25,676 nucleotides of DNA from the NCBI GenBank assembly GCA_035570275.1, contig DATMNI010000396.1, positions 1 to 25,676 of the forward strand. The letters are read 5' to 3'. A program made the position numbers and the translations under genes. Positions within the stretch are counted from its first letter, which is position 1. Each line of letters begins with the position of its first letter. Of the stretch, positions 8,037 through 16,967 are shown piece after piece. This DNA comes from DATMNI01 sp035570275. Lineage in GTDB: Bacteria; Acidobacteriota; Terriglobia; Bryobacterales; Bryobacteraceae. The notes under the pieces are model-generated. The model was not told the origin of the DNA. It saw nothing but the letters and a program-made list of their open reading frames with translations, and ran no database searches.

Positions 8037-9366
8037 CTTCCTGCTCCTTCGGTTTCATTGGTGTGGGTTTCAATTGTGCCGGTTGAGATGCATTGCCTGT
8101 CATGGCGGCACACTCGGCAACTTTCCGGATCGCCAGCGCGCACTCCCGAATGAATTTTTCCGGAACCCTGGTAAAAGCCGGCAGGGTCAGCAGGCGATCG
8201 GCTACGCTCAGGACGCCGGGCAGCTCAGGTGTTGACACGGGATGACTTGCGGCTGACGGCACCACTCCCCCGAACTGCGAGCCGTCTGAAGCGCTGAAGA
8301 TGGGAGATTCATGAAGCAGGCGTTTGCGGTCGCCGATCCGTGCGTAGCGCTCCACCCCGATCGGTACACCTTCGGCGTCCAGAGCCTCCACGAATGCCTT
8401 GCGCTTCCAGTTACCCGCATACTCAGGCGTGTAGCGCAGGATGAACTCCAGGAATCCGCCGCGAACGCCCTCCGGTGTGGTTTTGATTGGCTCCACTGCC
8501 CGGCAGCTTGTCAACTCGTTACAGAGGATTTCATAGTTACGCTGACGCCGCCGGTTCAGCTCGTCGAGTCGCGACAGGCTGCCCAGCGCAAGCTGAATCG
8601 CATAAAGGTGCGGCCGGTATTTGACGCCCAGGCTGAGATAGTCGGTATCGAAGGTATTTGCGGCCTGACCCTTCTTCAGTCGTCCGTAGTGGCCAAGGAC
8701 AAGCATACGGTCGAAGAGCACCGGATCGTCGGTGACGGCAATTCCGGCCTCGCCGCCCGAAACAGCTTTCGGACCTTGCAGGCTGAAGCATCCAATGTCG
8801 GCCCATGAGCCGACCGGTCTGCCGCAGTAGAGAGCGCCGTGGGCGTGGGAGCAATCCTCGATCAACGCGAGTTTATGCCGGCGCGCAATTTCCACGAAAC
8901 GGTCCATAGGCGCGGGATTGCCCCACAAGTGGACGACGCAGATGGCGCGCGTGAATGGTGTGATGCAGCGTTCCGCCGCACCGGGGTCGGCCAGCAATGT
9001 CTCCGGATCGATATCGCAAAACACGGGCCGCCCCCCGCATTGCAGGATGGGGGCAGCCGTAGCGAAGAAGGTGTATCCAGGAACAATGACTTCTGTGCCC
9101 GGTCTGACGCCCACTGCAAAGTAGGCGCTGTGAAGCGCGGCGGTGCCGCTGTTCATGGCCAGGGCATGGCTGCTTCCGGTCAAACGGGCAAAGCGCTGCT
9201 CGAACTCAGCAATCTCGCCTTCACCCTTTGCCAGGGTACTGATGTCGCGGCGTGCCGCGGCAAGGATCGGCAACAGATCGGTAGAACGAATCTGCCGCCA
9301 GGATTCGCGGTACTTCGTCCGAACGGACGGCGCGCCGCCGTTAATAGCCAGTGTGTCAGGGTTCAT
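7999..9366 (-). CDS. DegT/DnrJ/EryC1/StrS-family sugar aminotransferase
   Basis: PLP-dependent aminotransferase that converts a keto-sugar (nucleotide sugar or cyclitol) to an amino sugar. NSGTAAL (residues 72-78) is the phosphate-binding loop. EDCSHAHGA (170-178) carries the aspartate that contacts the PLP pyridine nitrogen. SLQGPKAVSGGEAG contains the predicted Schiff-base lysine K200. The N-terminus LAINGGAPSVRTKY is typical of a branch that includes AHBA-synthase and scyllo-inosose aminotransferase relatives. ATG 9366 is preferred over the longer frame because it sits behind GGAG and overlaps the oxidoreductase stop in ATGA. At 455 residues it is somewhat long because of a hydrophilic C-terminal tail. 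Pairing with the adjacent oxidoreductase suggests successive oxidation and amination of one sugar. Confidence 0.9.
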   Translation of the reverse strand: MNPDTLAINGGAPSVRTKYRESWRQIRSTDLLPILAAARRDISTLAKGEGEIAEFEQRFARLTGSSHALAMNSGTAALHSAYFAVGVRPGTEVIVPGYTFFATAAPILQCGGRPVFCDIDPETLLADPGAAERCITPFTRAICVVHLWGNPAPMDRFVEIARRHKLALIEDCSHAHGALYCGRPVGSWADIGCFSLQGPKAVSGGEAGIAVTDDPVLFDRMLVLGHYGRLKKGQAANTFDTDYLSLGVKYRPHLYAIQLALGSLSRLDELNRRRQRNYEILCNELTSCRAVEPIKTTPEGVRGGFLEFILRYTPEYAGNWKRKAFVEALDAEGVPIGVERYARIGDRKRLLHESPIFSASDGSQFGGVVPSAASHPVSTPELPGVLSVADRLLTLPAFTRVPEKFIRECALAIRKVAECAAMTGNASQPAQLKPTPMKPKEQEDGMAVAESRRGA

Positions 9367-10529
9367 GAGCTTGCTCCGGCCGACATCTGCCCGGCTGTTG
9401 GCTGGTCGTTCGGCATTGGCTTCAGACGCGACCCGCCGTTGTAGTCGGCGGCGGTCAGTCCTCCGTAGCAACTGCCCTTCTGATTGAGCGGCAGGACAAT
9501 GCTCTGGCGGCTCAGCGCTGAAGCGTAAATTGCGGTACAGATCTCGACTGCCGCACGGGCCTCTTCCGGAGCAACCGGCAAGGGCAGCCCCTGCAAAATG
9601 GCATCGAAAACCGCGGACAAATAAGGCGTATGAGGGTTAAACTTTTGCGGCTCGGAGGGGTCTGGATAAATCTCCAGAACCTCGCGCAACGACTCCTCAC
9701 GCCCGTTCTGGTCCATTGATTCGAGGGACCACGGAAAGTGAGCGGAGGCTCGCTCCCCAATGACATCGAAACCGTGGGCCGGACGCTGCGCCGCCATGGT
9801 TCCGTAACAACACGCGAGGGCGCCGCTTGCAAACCGGACCGTAGCTGCACAGGTATCTTCCGACTCGATCGGCTCGCGCAGTGTCTCCATCGTGGCTGTC
9901 ACCTCCGTCGCCCGGCCAAAGATGTGCAGCATCAGGTCGAGTTCATGGATGAGTTGTGTCATGGCCATGCCTCCGCCTGCGGTGGCCCATTCTCCCCACC
10001 AGGCGGTGCGTTTTTTTGCCGGCTTCGCACCGTCCTTTCCTTTCGCGGGCTTTTCCCAGCGCGCGAAGCGGCTGAACCGGCCAAACATCAGTCGGCCGAG
10101 GTGGCCGTGGTCGCGAAGCCAGCAGGTTCGCTGCACTTCGGGAAGGTAGCGAAATTGATGAACGGTCGAGAGCTTTCCAGGATGCTTTTCCGCTGTCGCA
10201 AGGATGTTATCGGCAGAACGAAGCGTGTGCGCCAACGGTTTTTCTGAGACCACGAATTTGCCGGCCTCCAGCGCGTCCACAACAATACGCTCATGCATAA
10301 CCGGCGGCGTACACACAATCACGACATCTACCTGGTTGTTTTCCAGCAACCTTTGATAATCGGAATAAGCGAACGGGATGAAATGCTGGGTTGTGGCCTT
10401 TTGCCGCCGCGGTTCGTCCGGATCGGCAACCGCAATAAGCTGCGCGCGATCCGCCAGTTCCAGGCAGGCAGACGCATGTTGCCCGAAAATGCGTCCAGCG
10501 CCAACAATTCCAATTCCAAGCTTCGTCAT
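9363..10529 (-). CDS. Gfo/Idh/MocA-family oxidoreductase
   Basis: NAD(P)-dependent sugar or cyclitol dehydrogenase of 388 residues. The Rossmann motif is GIVGAGRIFGQH (residues 7-18) and the family signature is SEKPLA (95-100). GGGMAMTQLIHELDLMLHIF has the GGG...H...D arrangement of the catalytic region. It is likely to oxidise a hydroxyl to a ketone that the next gene product aminates, as in the WlbA/WlbC-type routes to 3-amino sugars. The exact substrate cannot be read from the sequence. The start overlaps the preceding stop in ATGA, and GAGGAGG lies 11 nt upstream. An inserted basic loop (AKGKDGAKPAKKRTAW) is unusual. The C-terminal 40 residues look disordered. Confidence 0.88.
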   Translation of the reverse strand: MTKLGIGIVGAGRIFGQHASACLELADRAQLIAVADPDEPRRQKATTQHFIPFAYSDYQRLLENNQVDVVIVCTPPVMHERIVVDALEAGKFVVSEKPLAHTLRSADNILATAEKHPGKLSTVHQFRYLPEVQRTCWLRDHGHLGRLMFGRFSRFARWEKPAKGKDGAKPAKKRTAWWGEWATAGGGMAMTQLIHELDLMLHIFGRATEVTATMETLREPIESEDTCAATVRFASGALACCYGTMAAQRPAHGFDVIGERASAHFPWSLESMDQNGREESLREVLEIYPDPSEPQKFNPHTPYLSAVFDAILQGLPLPVAPEEARAAVEICTAIYASALSRQSIVLPLNQKGSCYGGLTAADYNGGSRLKPMPNDQPTAGQMSAGASS

Positions 10530-12553
10530 GATGCCTTTTGCGCCTCCTCAATGCCTTCCATACCAATGCCTTCCATACCCGGCTCTCCGGCCGTAGCTGG
10601 AGATGAAATCAAGCCCGGCATCGTCCGGCATCGGACCTTGCGATGGCCGGCAAGCACGCCCAGCAACTGCCCCAGAGCATCTCTTTCCTGAGGTTCCATT
10701 AATGCGTGATGGAGCATGATCCCAACGGGGCTTTTGCCGGATATCGTGGGAGCCAGCATCGAGGCCAGTATCGTTGCCCATTCGTCGCGCGGTACCGCAA
10801 TTCCCCGTTTACGTGCAAACCAGTCAATCGTGATGGGCAGTTCCAAAAGCCGCGGGTCTGCAAAACGAATTGCTCCCGTATCGCGCGACAAGCCCGCGAA
10901 GCCCAGATCGGAAAGGCAACGTGCCGTAATTTCTGAACAGCGGTTCCAGGGAGGCGTAAATATTGAGTCAGGTGGAAACCCGAGCAGAGCGGTAAGGCGC
11001 TCCCGGCCCTTAAGCAAATCTCCGCGCTGTTGCGCATAACTTCGGGCCGGACCAAACTCGCACTTCTTGCCCGCCGGTTCGTAATTGATGTGCTTGTAGC
11101 CATGCTGATGGAGATGCATGCGGGCGGGATTTTCCGCTTTGCGCCGCGCCAGATCGCGCGCCATCTCCGCGTTCAGTTCGACAGGAATGACGGCTATATC
11201 GACAGGGACCGCAGAATCGGCGAAGATATCCAGAAGCTGGACGAGCCGTTCATGGGCCCAACCCGCATCATCGTCGCGAAAGAACAAATGTACGGGCTGC
11301 TCCAGAGTATCGAGCGCCTCGCACACGGGCCGCAACCAGCCCGGCGGTCCTTTCATCAGGGGCTTCGGAGCGGGGACTTCTTTTGATATCGAAGATTGGG
11401 AGCGGTTTGTAAGCTCCCGAAGAATGCGCGTGCTGTTCTCAGGCCCTTTCATATCCAAATCGAGGGTGCGGGGCTGGAAGTCAAAAAGAGAGAGAATCGC
11501 GGACCCCAATCGCCGCGGGGTGAGCTGCTCTGGATCCAGCACATGGACTGCGCCCAAACGCTCCAGCCGGCGCGCGCGGTTCATCTGTTCGTCTTCCTCT
11601 TCCGTGGCGTAGGGGACCACCAGAGCAGGAACGCGCGAACCTACCACCTCCAGAGCGGTGTTGTACCCGCACTGACTGACCGAAGCGGCGGCCCGCCGCA
11701 GTTCCGAAGCCAGGTCTGGTACAAATCTGTGCAGGGATAACCCAGGTTTGCCATCTGAGATCTGCTGCAAAGTCTTCCACTGCTCCTCAGGCAAAAACGG
11801 CCCCGCAATAAGCTTCATTTCCACGGGCAGATGCTCGCGGATCATGTCATACGCAAGCACAGCGTTGCGCAGGAGAGGCTCGCCCACTATTCCTCCGCCC
11901 GCGGAAACCACAATGCGCGGCTCGCGTGGCGATGGCGCCGCCGATTCACCATCCTGATTTCTGGGAACGAAGCCAGTGTAAAAAACCGGCGCCCGCAATG
12001 GAGTGGCGGGACGGAACGATTCTTCGAGCCGTGCAAACCGCGGATCGGCATGAACCAGCACGGCATCGAAATAGCGGTTTGCCCGCTCGGCGGCGAGCTG
12101 ATCGTGGCTCGGGCTGCGGTTGACCAGGATGTCGCGAAGGCTGCAGGCAATCGTCGTTTGCGGCCTTGCTGAGCGGGCTGTTTCCAATAAAGGAAGCAGT
12201 TCGAAGGCAAACTTCTTTCGTCCGAACGGGAACAGCTCTATCAGGATGACTTGAGGTTGCAGTGCGTCAAAGGTGTCTAAGATGAGTTTCGGGCGAAGCT
12301 CCTGCGCCTGCTCGACGCTGTATCGCGGATCGCGGCTGCAGAGCCGCATTTCCGGATCGAATCCAAGTGGAGGGAGGTTGACGAGTTCCACCTCCCCTTT
12401 CGGGATACTCAACTGGTGCGGCAGCAAGCCGCCATTCAGGAAAGTTACTTCGAAATGTGCTCCCAGGCCGCGCGCCAGCGCGAGTGCGCGCACGAGGTGC
12501 CCGATTCCCAGTGCATGCTGGCAGTAAAACAGAAGCTTTGGACGCGAGTTCAT
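10526..12553 (-). CDS. Bifunctional protein: MurG-like glycosyltransferase fused to polysaccharide deacetylase
   Basis: This 675-residue protein has two domains. Residues 1-370 form a GT-B glycosyltransferase resembling MurG/GT28: LLFYCQHALGIGHLVRA at the N-terminus, the glycine-rich SAGGGIVGEP (217-226), and QCGYNTALEVVGSRVPALVV (294-313) as the probable donor-binding segment. After a linker (about 375-405), residues 415-650 resemble a polysaccharide deacetylase (NodB-like). They carry RDDDAGW (426-432) for the metal and base aspartates, HLHQHGYKH (480-488) for metal histidines, FTPPWNR (532-538), and a late LHH at 614-616. The predicted role is to transfer a sugar and remove an N-acetyl group from it or from a neighbouring residue. 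No signal peptide is seen, so both domains should act in the cytoplasm. The start is ATG 12553, 6 bp after the receptor gene. Confidence 0.85.
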   Translation of the reverse strand: MNSRPKLLFYCQHALGIGHLVRALALARGLGAHFEVTFLNGGLLPHQLSIPKGEVELVNLPPLGFDPEMRLCSRDPRYSVEQAQELRPKLILDTFDALQPQVILIELFPFGRKKFAFELLPLLETARSARPQTTIACSLRDILVNRSPSHDQLAAERANRYFDAVLVHADPRFARLEESFRPATPLRAPVFYTGFVPRNQDGESAAPSPREPRIVVSAGGGIVGEPLLRNAVLAYDMIREHLPVEMKLIAGPFLPEEQWKTLQQISDGKPGLSLHRFVPDLASELRRAAASVSQCGYNTALEVVGSRVPALVVPYATEEEDEQMNRARRLERLGAVHVLDPEQLTPRRLGSAILSLFDFQPRTLDLDMKGPENSTRILRELTNRSQSSISKEVPAPKPLMKGPPGWLRPVCEALDTLEQPVHLFFRDDDAGWAHERLVQLLDIFADSAVPVDIAVIPVELNAEMARDLARRKAENPARMHLHQHGYKHINYEPAGKKCEFGPARSYAQQRGDLLKGRERLTALLGFPPDSIFTPPWNRCSEITARCLSDLGFAGLSRDTGAIRFADPRLLELPITIDWFARKRGIAVPRDEWATILASMLAPTISGKSPVGIMLHHALMEPQERDALGQLLGVLAGHRKVRCRTMPGLISSPATAGEPGMEGIGMEGIEEAQKAS
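10549..10580 (-). repeat. 15-bp tandem duplication at the 3' end of the fusion gene
   Basis: Two consecutive 15-bp units (10551-10565 and 10566-10580) differ only at the last base. In the protein they give GMEGI twice near the C-terminus (GMEGIGMEGIEEA). The protein is truncated or variable-tail rather than catalytic here, so the duplication is probably neutral. Confidence 0.75.
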
Positions 12554-12559
12554 CAAGAG

Positions 12560-15130
12560 TTAGTCCCTGTCGGCGCGAAAACTAAATTTTAGAGAAAGCT
12601 GAATCGTTCTGGGCGCCAGTGCGGCAATGGCCTGACCGAAGCGCGGCGAAGAGGTCTCACCGATGATGTCGGTCAGGTTAGTGCGATTAAATAAATTAAA
12701 AGCATCCACATTCAGCTCGATTCTGCGGAACGCGCTCACGTCGCCGTCTTTATTCAAGGCGCCCGTATACACTTTGAAAATCTTGCTCAGGCGCAAATCT
12801 GTCTGGAAAAGCCCCGGTCCGTTGCCGGTATTGCGTGTCACGCCGGACGGGCGGTCATTGTCAATTCCGTCGCCATTGTCGTCTGAACCTGTCGTGATGT
12901 TGAATGGCCGCCCCGAGCTGGCAACCAGCAGCAGTCCGATGCGGAAATTCGCGGGTAAATCGGAGGTCCCCGAGAGCACTACTCTGTGCCGCGCATCAAA
13001 TGAGGAGCGGCCCCACTCGGGGCCGAGTTGGCGACTGTTGGCCGGGAGGTCGAATGGCCCGCCGGTATTGTCGTCACTATGCGAGAACGTGTATTGCATT
13101 TTGAATTTGACGGCCTTCGCGATATTGCCCTGCAGGGTGGCGATTACCGCATTGCTGCGCAGCAATCCGACCGACTGTATCTGCCGGTCGAGAAACAGAG
13201 TGGGATCGGGACGCACGCCGTTGGTAGCCGGCGCATTCACGTCTACAGCGCGAAAGAGGTGAACTCCCCGCAAATACCGGTATTCCAAAGACCCCCGCAT
13301 GGCTGCCATTGTGCGTTCAACGCCAAAGGTCCCCTGAAAAAGATAGGGCATTCGGATATCGGGCGCGAGCTGCCAGATGCTGGGCTCTGCTCCGGAGAGT
13401 GAGGGAACCGGAAAAAGCGGGCGGCGAACAATGAACTCCGACTCCTGAATGTTATTCAGCAAGTGCACCTGTTCCAGAACACGATCGGAAAGCCGGTCTC
13501 GAAAAATCCCCGCGCCGGCGCGAAACACTGTCTTTCCCTGTCCAGGCGCCCAGGCGAAAGCCAACCGGGGGGCAAAGCTTCCCTGGCGGCCCAGGCTCTC
13601 CTGCCACTCGTAACGCGAACCCAGCATCAGCGTAATGTGTTGCCTGATGCGGATTACATCCTGCGCAAACCCGTATGCCTCGTGCTTGGTAAAGGAAATG
13701 TCAGGGTTCCCCCGCACGATCTGCAGCAAGTCCGGGGAGCCTGCCTGAAGGGCGGCGAGGCTCGGAAAATGGAAGATCCCGCCGAAATTAGTGGCATCGT
13801 CGGCCGTGAGAAACTTCGGCAGAACACCGGCGCCGAACCGGAAGGTATTCGGGCCGCGAACATAGTCGACGATATCCTGCACTTCCACGCGGTTGGCGCG
13901 CTGTGAAAAAGAACTGGGATTGGGGCCGCCGATAAATGCGCCGCTGACCTCAATCTCCGGCGCCAAAGCAGTAGTTCCAGCCCGTTCGCTCTCGCGCTCG
14001 GCGCTGAAGCGCAGCGTGTTGAAGAGAGACGGCGATAGTACGTCGGTGTACCAGAATTTCAGCGCATTGCGAACGTCATTGGTCCGGATGCCGTTTTCGG
14101 GAAGCCGCAGGCCGCCCACACCCCGGTCTTCGGCGGGCCTGTCGCTGAAGGTGTACACCAATGAGAAATTACGTTCGGCGCTCGGGCGAAAGTCGACCCG
14201 GCCCAGGACGTTGTTCGTGGTTTGCGACGTCGGAGCGTTTCTCAGCAGCGGCCCCTGGAGCGTGGTGGCATTGACGACTGCATCTTCTTTGTCGGTGAGC
14301 CGCGAGGCACTTAACAGGAACCTGGTGCGCCGGAAGGGCAAAGGGCCGCCCAGCGACGCGTCCCACGTATTGCGATCGAGATGGGGCTTCTCGAGAGCAA
14401 ACGCATTCCTCGCGTCGAATACGTCGTTGCGCTCATAAAAAGCCACATTCCCGTCAAAGTAAGATCGGGAGCCGTTGCGGGTCGTGACCTCCACCCGGCC
14501 CGAACCAGGCCGCCTGAACTCCGGTGCGTAGGGATCTCTGTTGATGGTGATTCTCTTGATCGCGTTCGCCGGTAAATCCATGGCCGAGCTTTCCATGCCG
14601 TCCACAACGACGGAAACTCCTTCGCTTCCCTGCGCGGCGGGAGCAAGATAGTTGCTGACGACTCCGACAATGTCCTGACTCTGGGACGGGAGCGCCGCAA
14701 AGAAATCGGCGTTCACATTAAACGCACCTGCATTATTTTCCGGCGCATCCAGTTGCGAGAGCCGGGCACTTACAGAGACTTCCTCTCTGTTGCGGCCGAG
14801 GAGCATCGGAAGCGTGATATCGTTCATCCGCTCATTTCCGACCGAAAGCTTGATCTCGGCGCGCCTGAAGCCTTCGGCTTCGCCACGCAGCGTATATTCG
14901 CCAGGGACCACATCGGCGAAGCTGAATCGTCCTTCGCGATCGGTCGCAGTGTGGCGGCTCTGGCTGGTAGCCTTGCTGGTTAGCGTGAGCGCTTCTCCTG
15001 CAATGGCGGCGCCGGACGGATCCTGCGTCGATCCCGTAATGGTCACTCCGTCCTGCGCGCTGGCCACACCGGCACAGAAGCAGATGCTGACGAGAAGGGC
15101 ACGAAGCTTTCCTGGCATAGTGCGTCGCAT
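12560..15130 (-). CDS. TonB-dependent receptor with carboxypeptidase-regulatory-like N-terminal domain
   Basis: Outer-membrane beta-barrel protein of about 856 residues. ATG 15130 gives a normal signal peptide (MRRTMPGKLRALLVS, then CAGVASAQ). The longer open frame would overlap the ABC transporter gene by about 120 bp. After the signal comes a CarboxypepD_reg-like beta-sandwich (GSTQDPSGAAIAGEALTLTS through GEYTLRGEAEGF). A plug-like region follows (SVVVDGMESSAMDLPANAIK, then GSGRVEVTTRNGS). The rest has alternating barrel strands and ends in a phenylalanine-rich strand (LSLKFSF). This Oar-like architecture is common in Acidobacteriota. No SusD partner is present. Its place between an exporter and a glycosyltransferase gene suggests handling of the cluster glycan at the outer membrane, by export, anchoring or uptake. 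That is an inference. Confidence 0.85.
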   Translation of the reverse strand: MRRTMPGKLRALLVSICFCAGVASAQDGVTITGSTQDPSGAAIAGEALTLTSKATSQSRHTATDREGRFSFADVVPGEYTLRGEAEGFRRAEIKLSVGNERMNDITLPMLLGRNREEVSVSARLSQLDAPENNAGAFNVNADFFAALPSQSQDIVGVVSNYLAPAAQGSEGVSVVVDGMESSAMDLPANAIKRITINRDPYAPEFRRPGSGRVEVTTRNGSRSYFDGNVAFYERNDVFDARNAFALEKPHLDRNTWDASLGGPLPFRRTRFLLSASRLTDKEDAVVNATTLQGPLLRNAPTSQTTNNVLGRVDFRPSAERNFSLVYTFSDRPAEDRGVGGLRLPENGIRTNDVRNALKFWYTDVLSPSLFNTLRFSAERESERAGTTALAPEIEVSGAFIGGPNPSSFSQRANRVEVQDIVDYVRGPNTFRFGAGVLPKFLTADDATNFGGIFHFPSLAALQAGSPDLLQIVRGNPDISFTKHEAYGFAQDVIRIRQHITLMLGSRYEWQESLGRQGSFAPRLAFAWAPGQGKTVFRAGAGIFRDRLSDRVLEQVHLLNNIQESEFIVRRPLFPVPSLSGAEPSIWQLAPDIRMPYLFQGTFGVERTMAAMRGSLEYRYLRGVHLFRAVDVNAPATNGVRPDPTLFLDRQIQSVGLLRSNAVIATLQGNIAKAVKFKMQYTFSHSDDNTGGPFDLPANSRQLGPEWGRSSFDARHRVVLSGTSDLPANFRIGLLLVASSGRPFNITTGSDDNGDGIDNDRPSGVTRNTGNGPGLFQTDLRLSKIFKVYTGALNKDGDVSAFRRIELNVDAFNLFNRTNLTDIIGETSSPRFGQAIAALAPRTIQLSLKFSFRADRD

Positions 15131-15143
15131 TGGTACGCTCAAC

Positions 15144-16967
15144 TCAACCAACGGTTCCGACCTCGGCGGGAACATCGGGAATGGCTTTGTAGCTCCACAG
15201 GTCCCGATAAGTCTGGCTGCACGCCAGCAGATCGGCATGAGAACCCTGCGCGACGATTTCACCATCCGCCAGCAGCAAAATCAGATCGGCCTCCGCTGCG
15301 ACATCGAGATCGTGCGTGATCAAAATAGAGGTCCTGGCCGCCATCAGGCGGCGCAAGGCATCGCGCACCGCCGACTCACTCTCCACGTCAAGGCCGGTCA
15401 TCGGCTCATCCAGAATCAGAATCGGCATATTGCGGATGAATGTGCGTGCAATCGCAATCCTTTGCCGCTCACCGCCCGAGAGACTGGCCCCGCGCTCCCC
15501 GATAACAGTTTCGTATCCCCGCTCGAGTCTCGCTATGAATTCGTGGGCGTTGGCCGCTTTGGCCGCGGCGATCACCTCCTCCGTGGTGGCGTTCAACTTG
15601 CCGTAAGCTATGTTCTCGTGAACGGTGGTGCCGAACAGCAGCGAGTCCTGCAGGACAATTCCAATCTCGCGGCGCAGGCTTTCACGCTGGTATTGCCGGA
15701 TATCGACCTCATCCACCGTAATGGAGCCGGACTGCGGGTCATAAAGCCGCAGCAGGAGCGCGCTCAGGGTGGACTTGCCTGCTCCCGAGCGGCCCAACAG
15801 GGCCACATGTTTCCCGGGTGCAATCCGGAAACTGACGTTCTTCAGAACGGAATCGCCGTAGGGATAGGCGAATGAAACTTCCTGAAACGCAATGCCGCCC
15901 TTGATACCGTCAGCGGGAATCGCACCGGGCACGTCGCCAACCTCGGGCTCCAGATCCAGAACGCTGCCGATTTTTTGAGCGGTGACGGAGGCCCGGCTCA
16001 TGCGGCTCGAAAGCTTTGCCAGATTGCGAATAGGACTGGCCATGCTGGTCATGTAAGAGGCAAAAACCAGAACAGTGCCGGGCGGCATTCGTCCCCTCAT
16101 CGCCTCAACCGATCCAACCAGGACAACAGCCCAGGTCCCCAACGCGGTAACCAGATCCAGGGCGCGGGCGGCCACCGCTTCCAGCCGGACAGTGCGCATG
16201 CTCTCTTTCAGCGCTTCGGAGCTTTGACTTTCAAACCGCTGCTGTTCGTAATCTTCGCGGCCAAAAGCCTGAACCACTTGCATTGACGACAGCACCTCGC
16301 TGGTCCGCGAAGCAATTTGTCCTTCGGCCTTGCGCTGCCGGCGCGCCGAGTCCCTGATCTTGCGGTAGCGCAGCAGAGAGAGCAATACCAGGACGGGAGA
16401 AATGGCCAGGGCGATTAAGCTCAGTCTCCAGTTCATACCAACCATGACCACCAGCATGCCCGCCAGACTCAGGAATTCGGCTGCGAAAGTGAGCACAACC
16501 TCGACCAGCACATCGCGCAGGACACTTGTGTCCGAGGTGATGTTGGTAAGCAGTTCGCCCGATCTCAGGCGCGCATGAGACGAAAGCGACAGCCTTTGCA
16601 GGTGAACAAACAATGTACGGCGCAGCGTATGCGCGAAACGGAAGCCGAGGTTCGAAACCACATGCGTTTGCCAATAAGCGGAGAAGCTTTTGACAACCGC
16701 GATGGCGATGATCCCGAACGAAATAACAATGATTGTCCAAACCTTTCCGTGAGCAAGCAGCACCTGCAGCAAAGCGAAAGAGCGGGGAATCGGCTTGTTC
16801 AGTAAAACGTAATCGAAGATGATCTTGAGCGGCCAGGGCCGCAATAAATCCGTGGCCGCCAGCAGCACGGTGCACAGAGCCGCCGCCGCCAGCCCGCCTT
16901 TCACTTCCAGCAGATGCTCACGAAGCAAGTACCGCAGACGATGTTGTTCCTGGCGGTGCGTCATCAT
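15144..16967 (-). CDS. MsbA-type ABC transporter, fused permease and ATPase
   Basis: This 607-residue half-transporter works as a homodimer. The N-terminal membrane domain has about six helices (first around residues 25-42, then 78-95, 158-180, 183-200, 270-300). The C-terminal ATPase has Walker A GRSGAGKST (392-400), Q-loop Q440, signature LSGGERQ (496-502), Walker B ILILDEP (516-522) and H-loop H552. MsbA/HlyB-type exporters move lipids, lipid-linked sugars or peptides across the inner membrane. The glycosyltransferases around it suggest a glycolipid or lipid-linked glycan, but the substrate is not shown. The start ATG overlaps the APH3 stop in ATGA, and the receptor gene follows 13 bp after the stop. 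Confidence 0.92.
   Translation of the reverse strand: MMTHRQEQHRLRYLLREHLLEVKGGLAAAALCTVLLAATDLLRPWPLKIIFDYVLLNKPIPRSFALLQVLLAHGKVWTIIVISFGIIAIAVVKSFSAYWQTHVVSNLGFRFAHTLRRTLFVHLQRLSLSSHARLRSGELLTNITSDTSVLRDVLVEVVLTFAAEFLSLAGMLVVMVGMNWRLSLIALAISPVLVLLSLLRYRKIRDSARRQRKAEGQIASRTSEVLSSMQVVQAFGREDYEQQRFESQSSEALKESMRTVRLEAVAARALDLVTALGTWAVVLVGSVEAMRGRMPPGTVLVFASYMTSMASPIRNLAKLSSRMSRASVTAQKIGSVLDLEPEVGDVPGAIPADGIKGGIAFQEVSFAYPYGDSVLKNVSFRIAPGKHVALLGRSGAGKSTLSALLLRLYDPQSGSITVDEVDIRQYQRESLRREIGIVLQDSLLFGTTVHENIAYGKLNATTEEVIAAAKAANAHEFIARLERGYETVIGERGASLSGGERQRIAIARTFIRNMPILILDEPMTGLDVESESAVRDALRRLMAARTSILITHDLDVAAEADLILLLADGEIVAQGSHADLLACSQTYRDLWSYKAIPDVPAEVGTVG

Noticed and set aside
12560..15130. 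Receptor plus lyase as a polysaccharide utilisation locus
   Set aside because: No SusD, no glycoside hydrolases and no sensor are present, and most of the neighbouring genes are biosynthetic.
14790..15875. Plus-strand frame of 361 codons opposite the receptor and exporter genes
   Set aside because: It is a shadow of two well-supported minus-strand genes, with low-complexity content and no motif.
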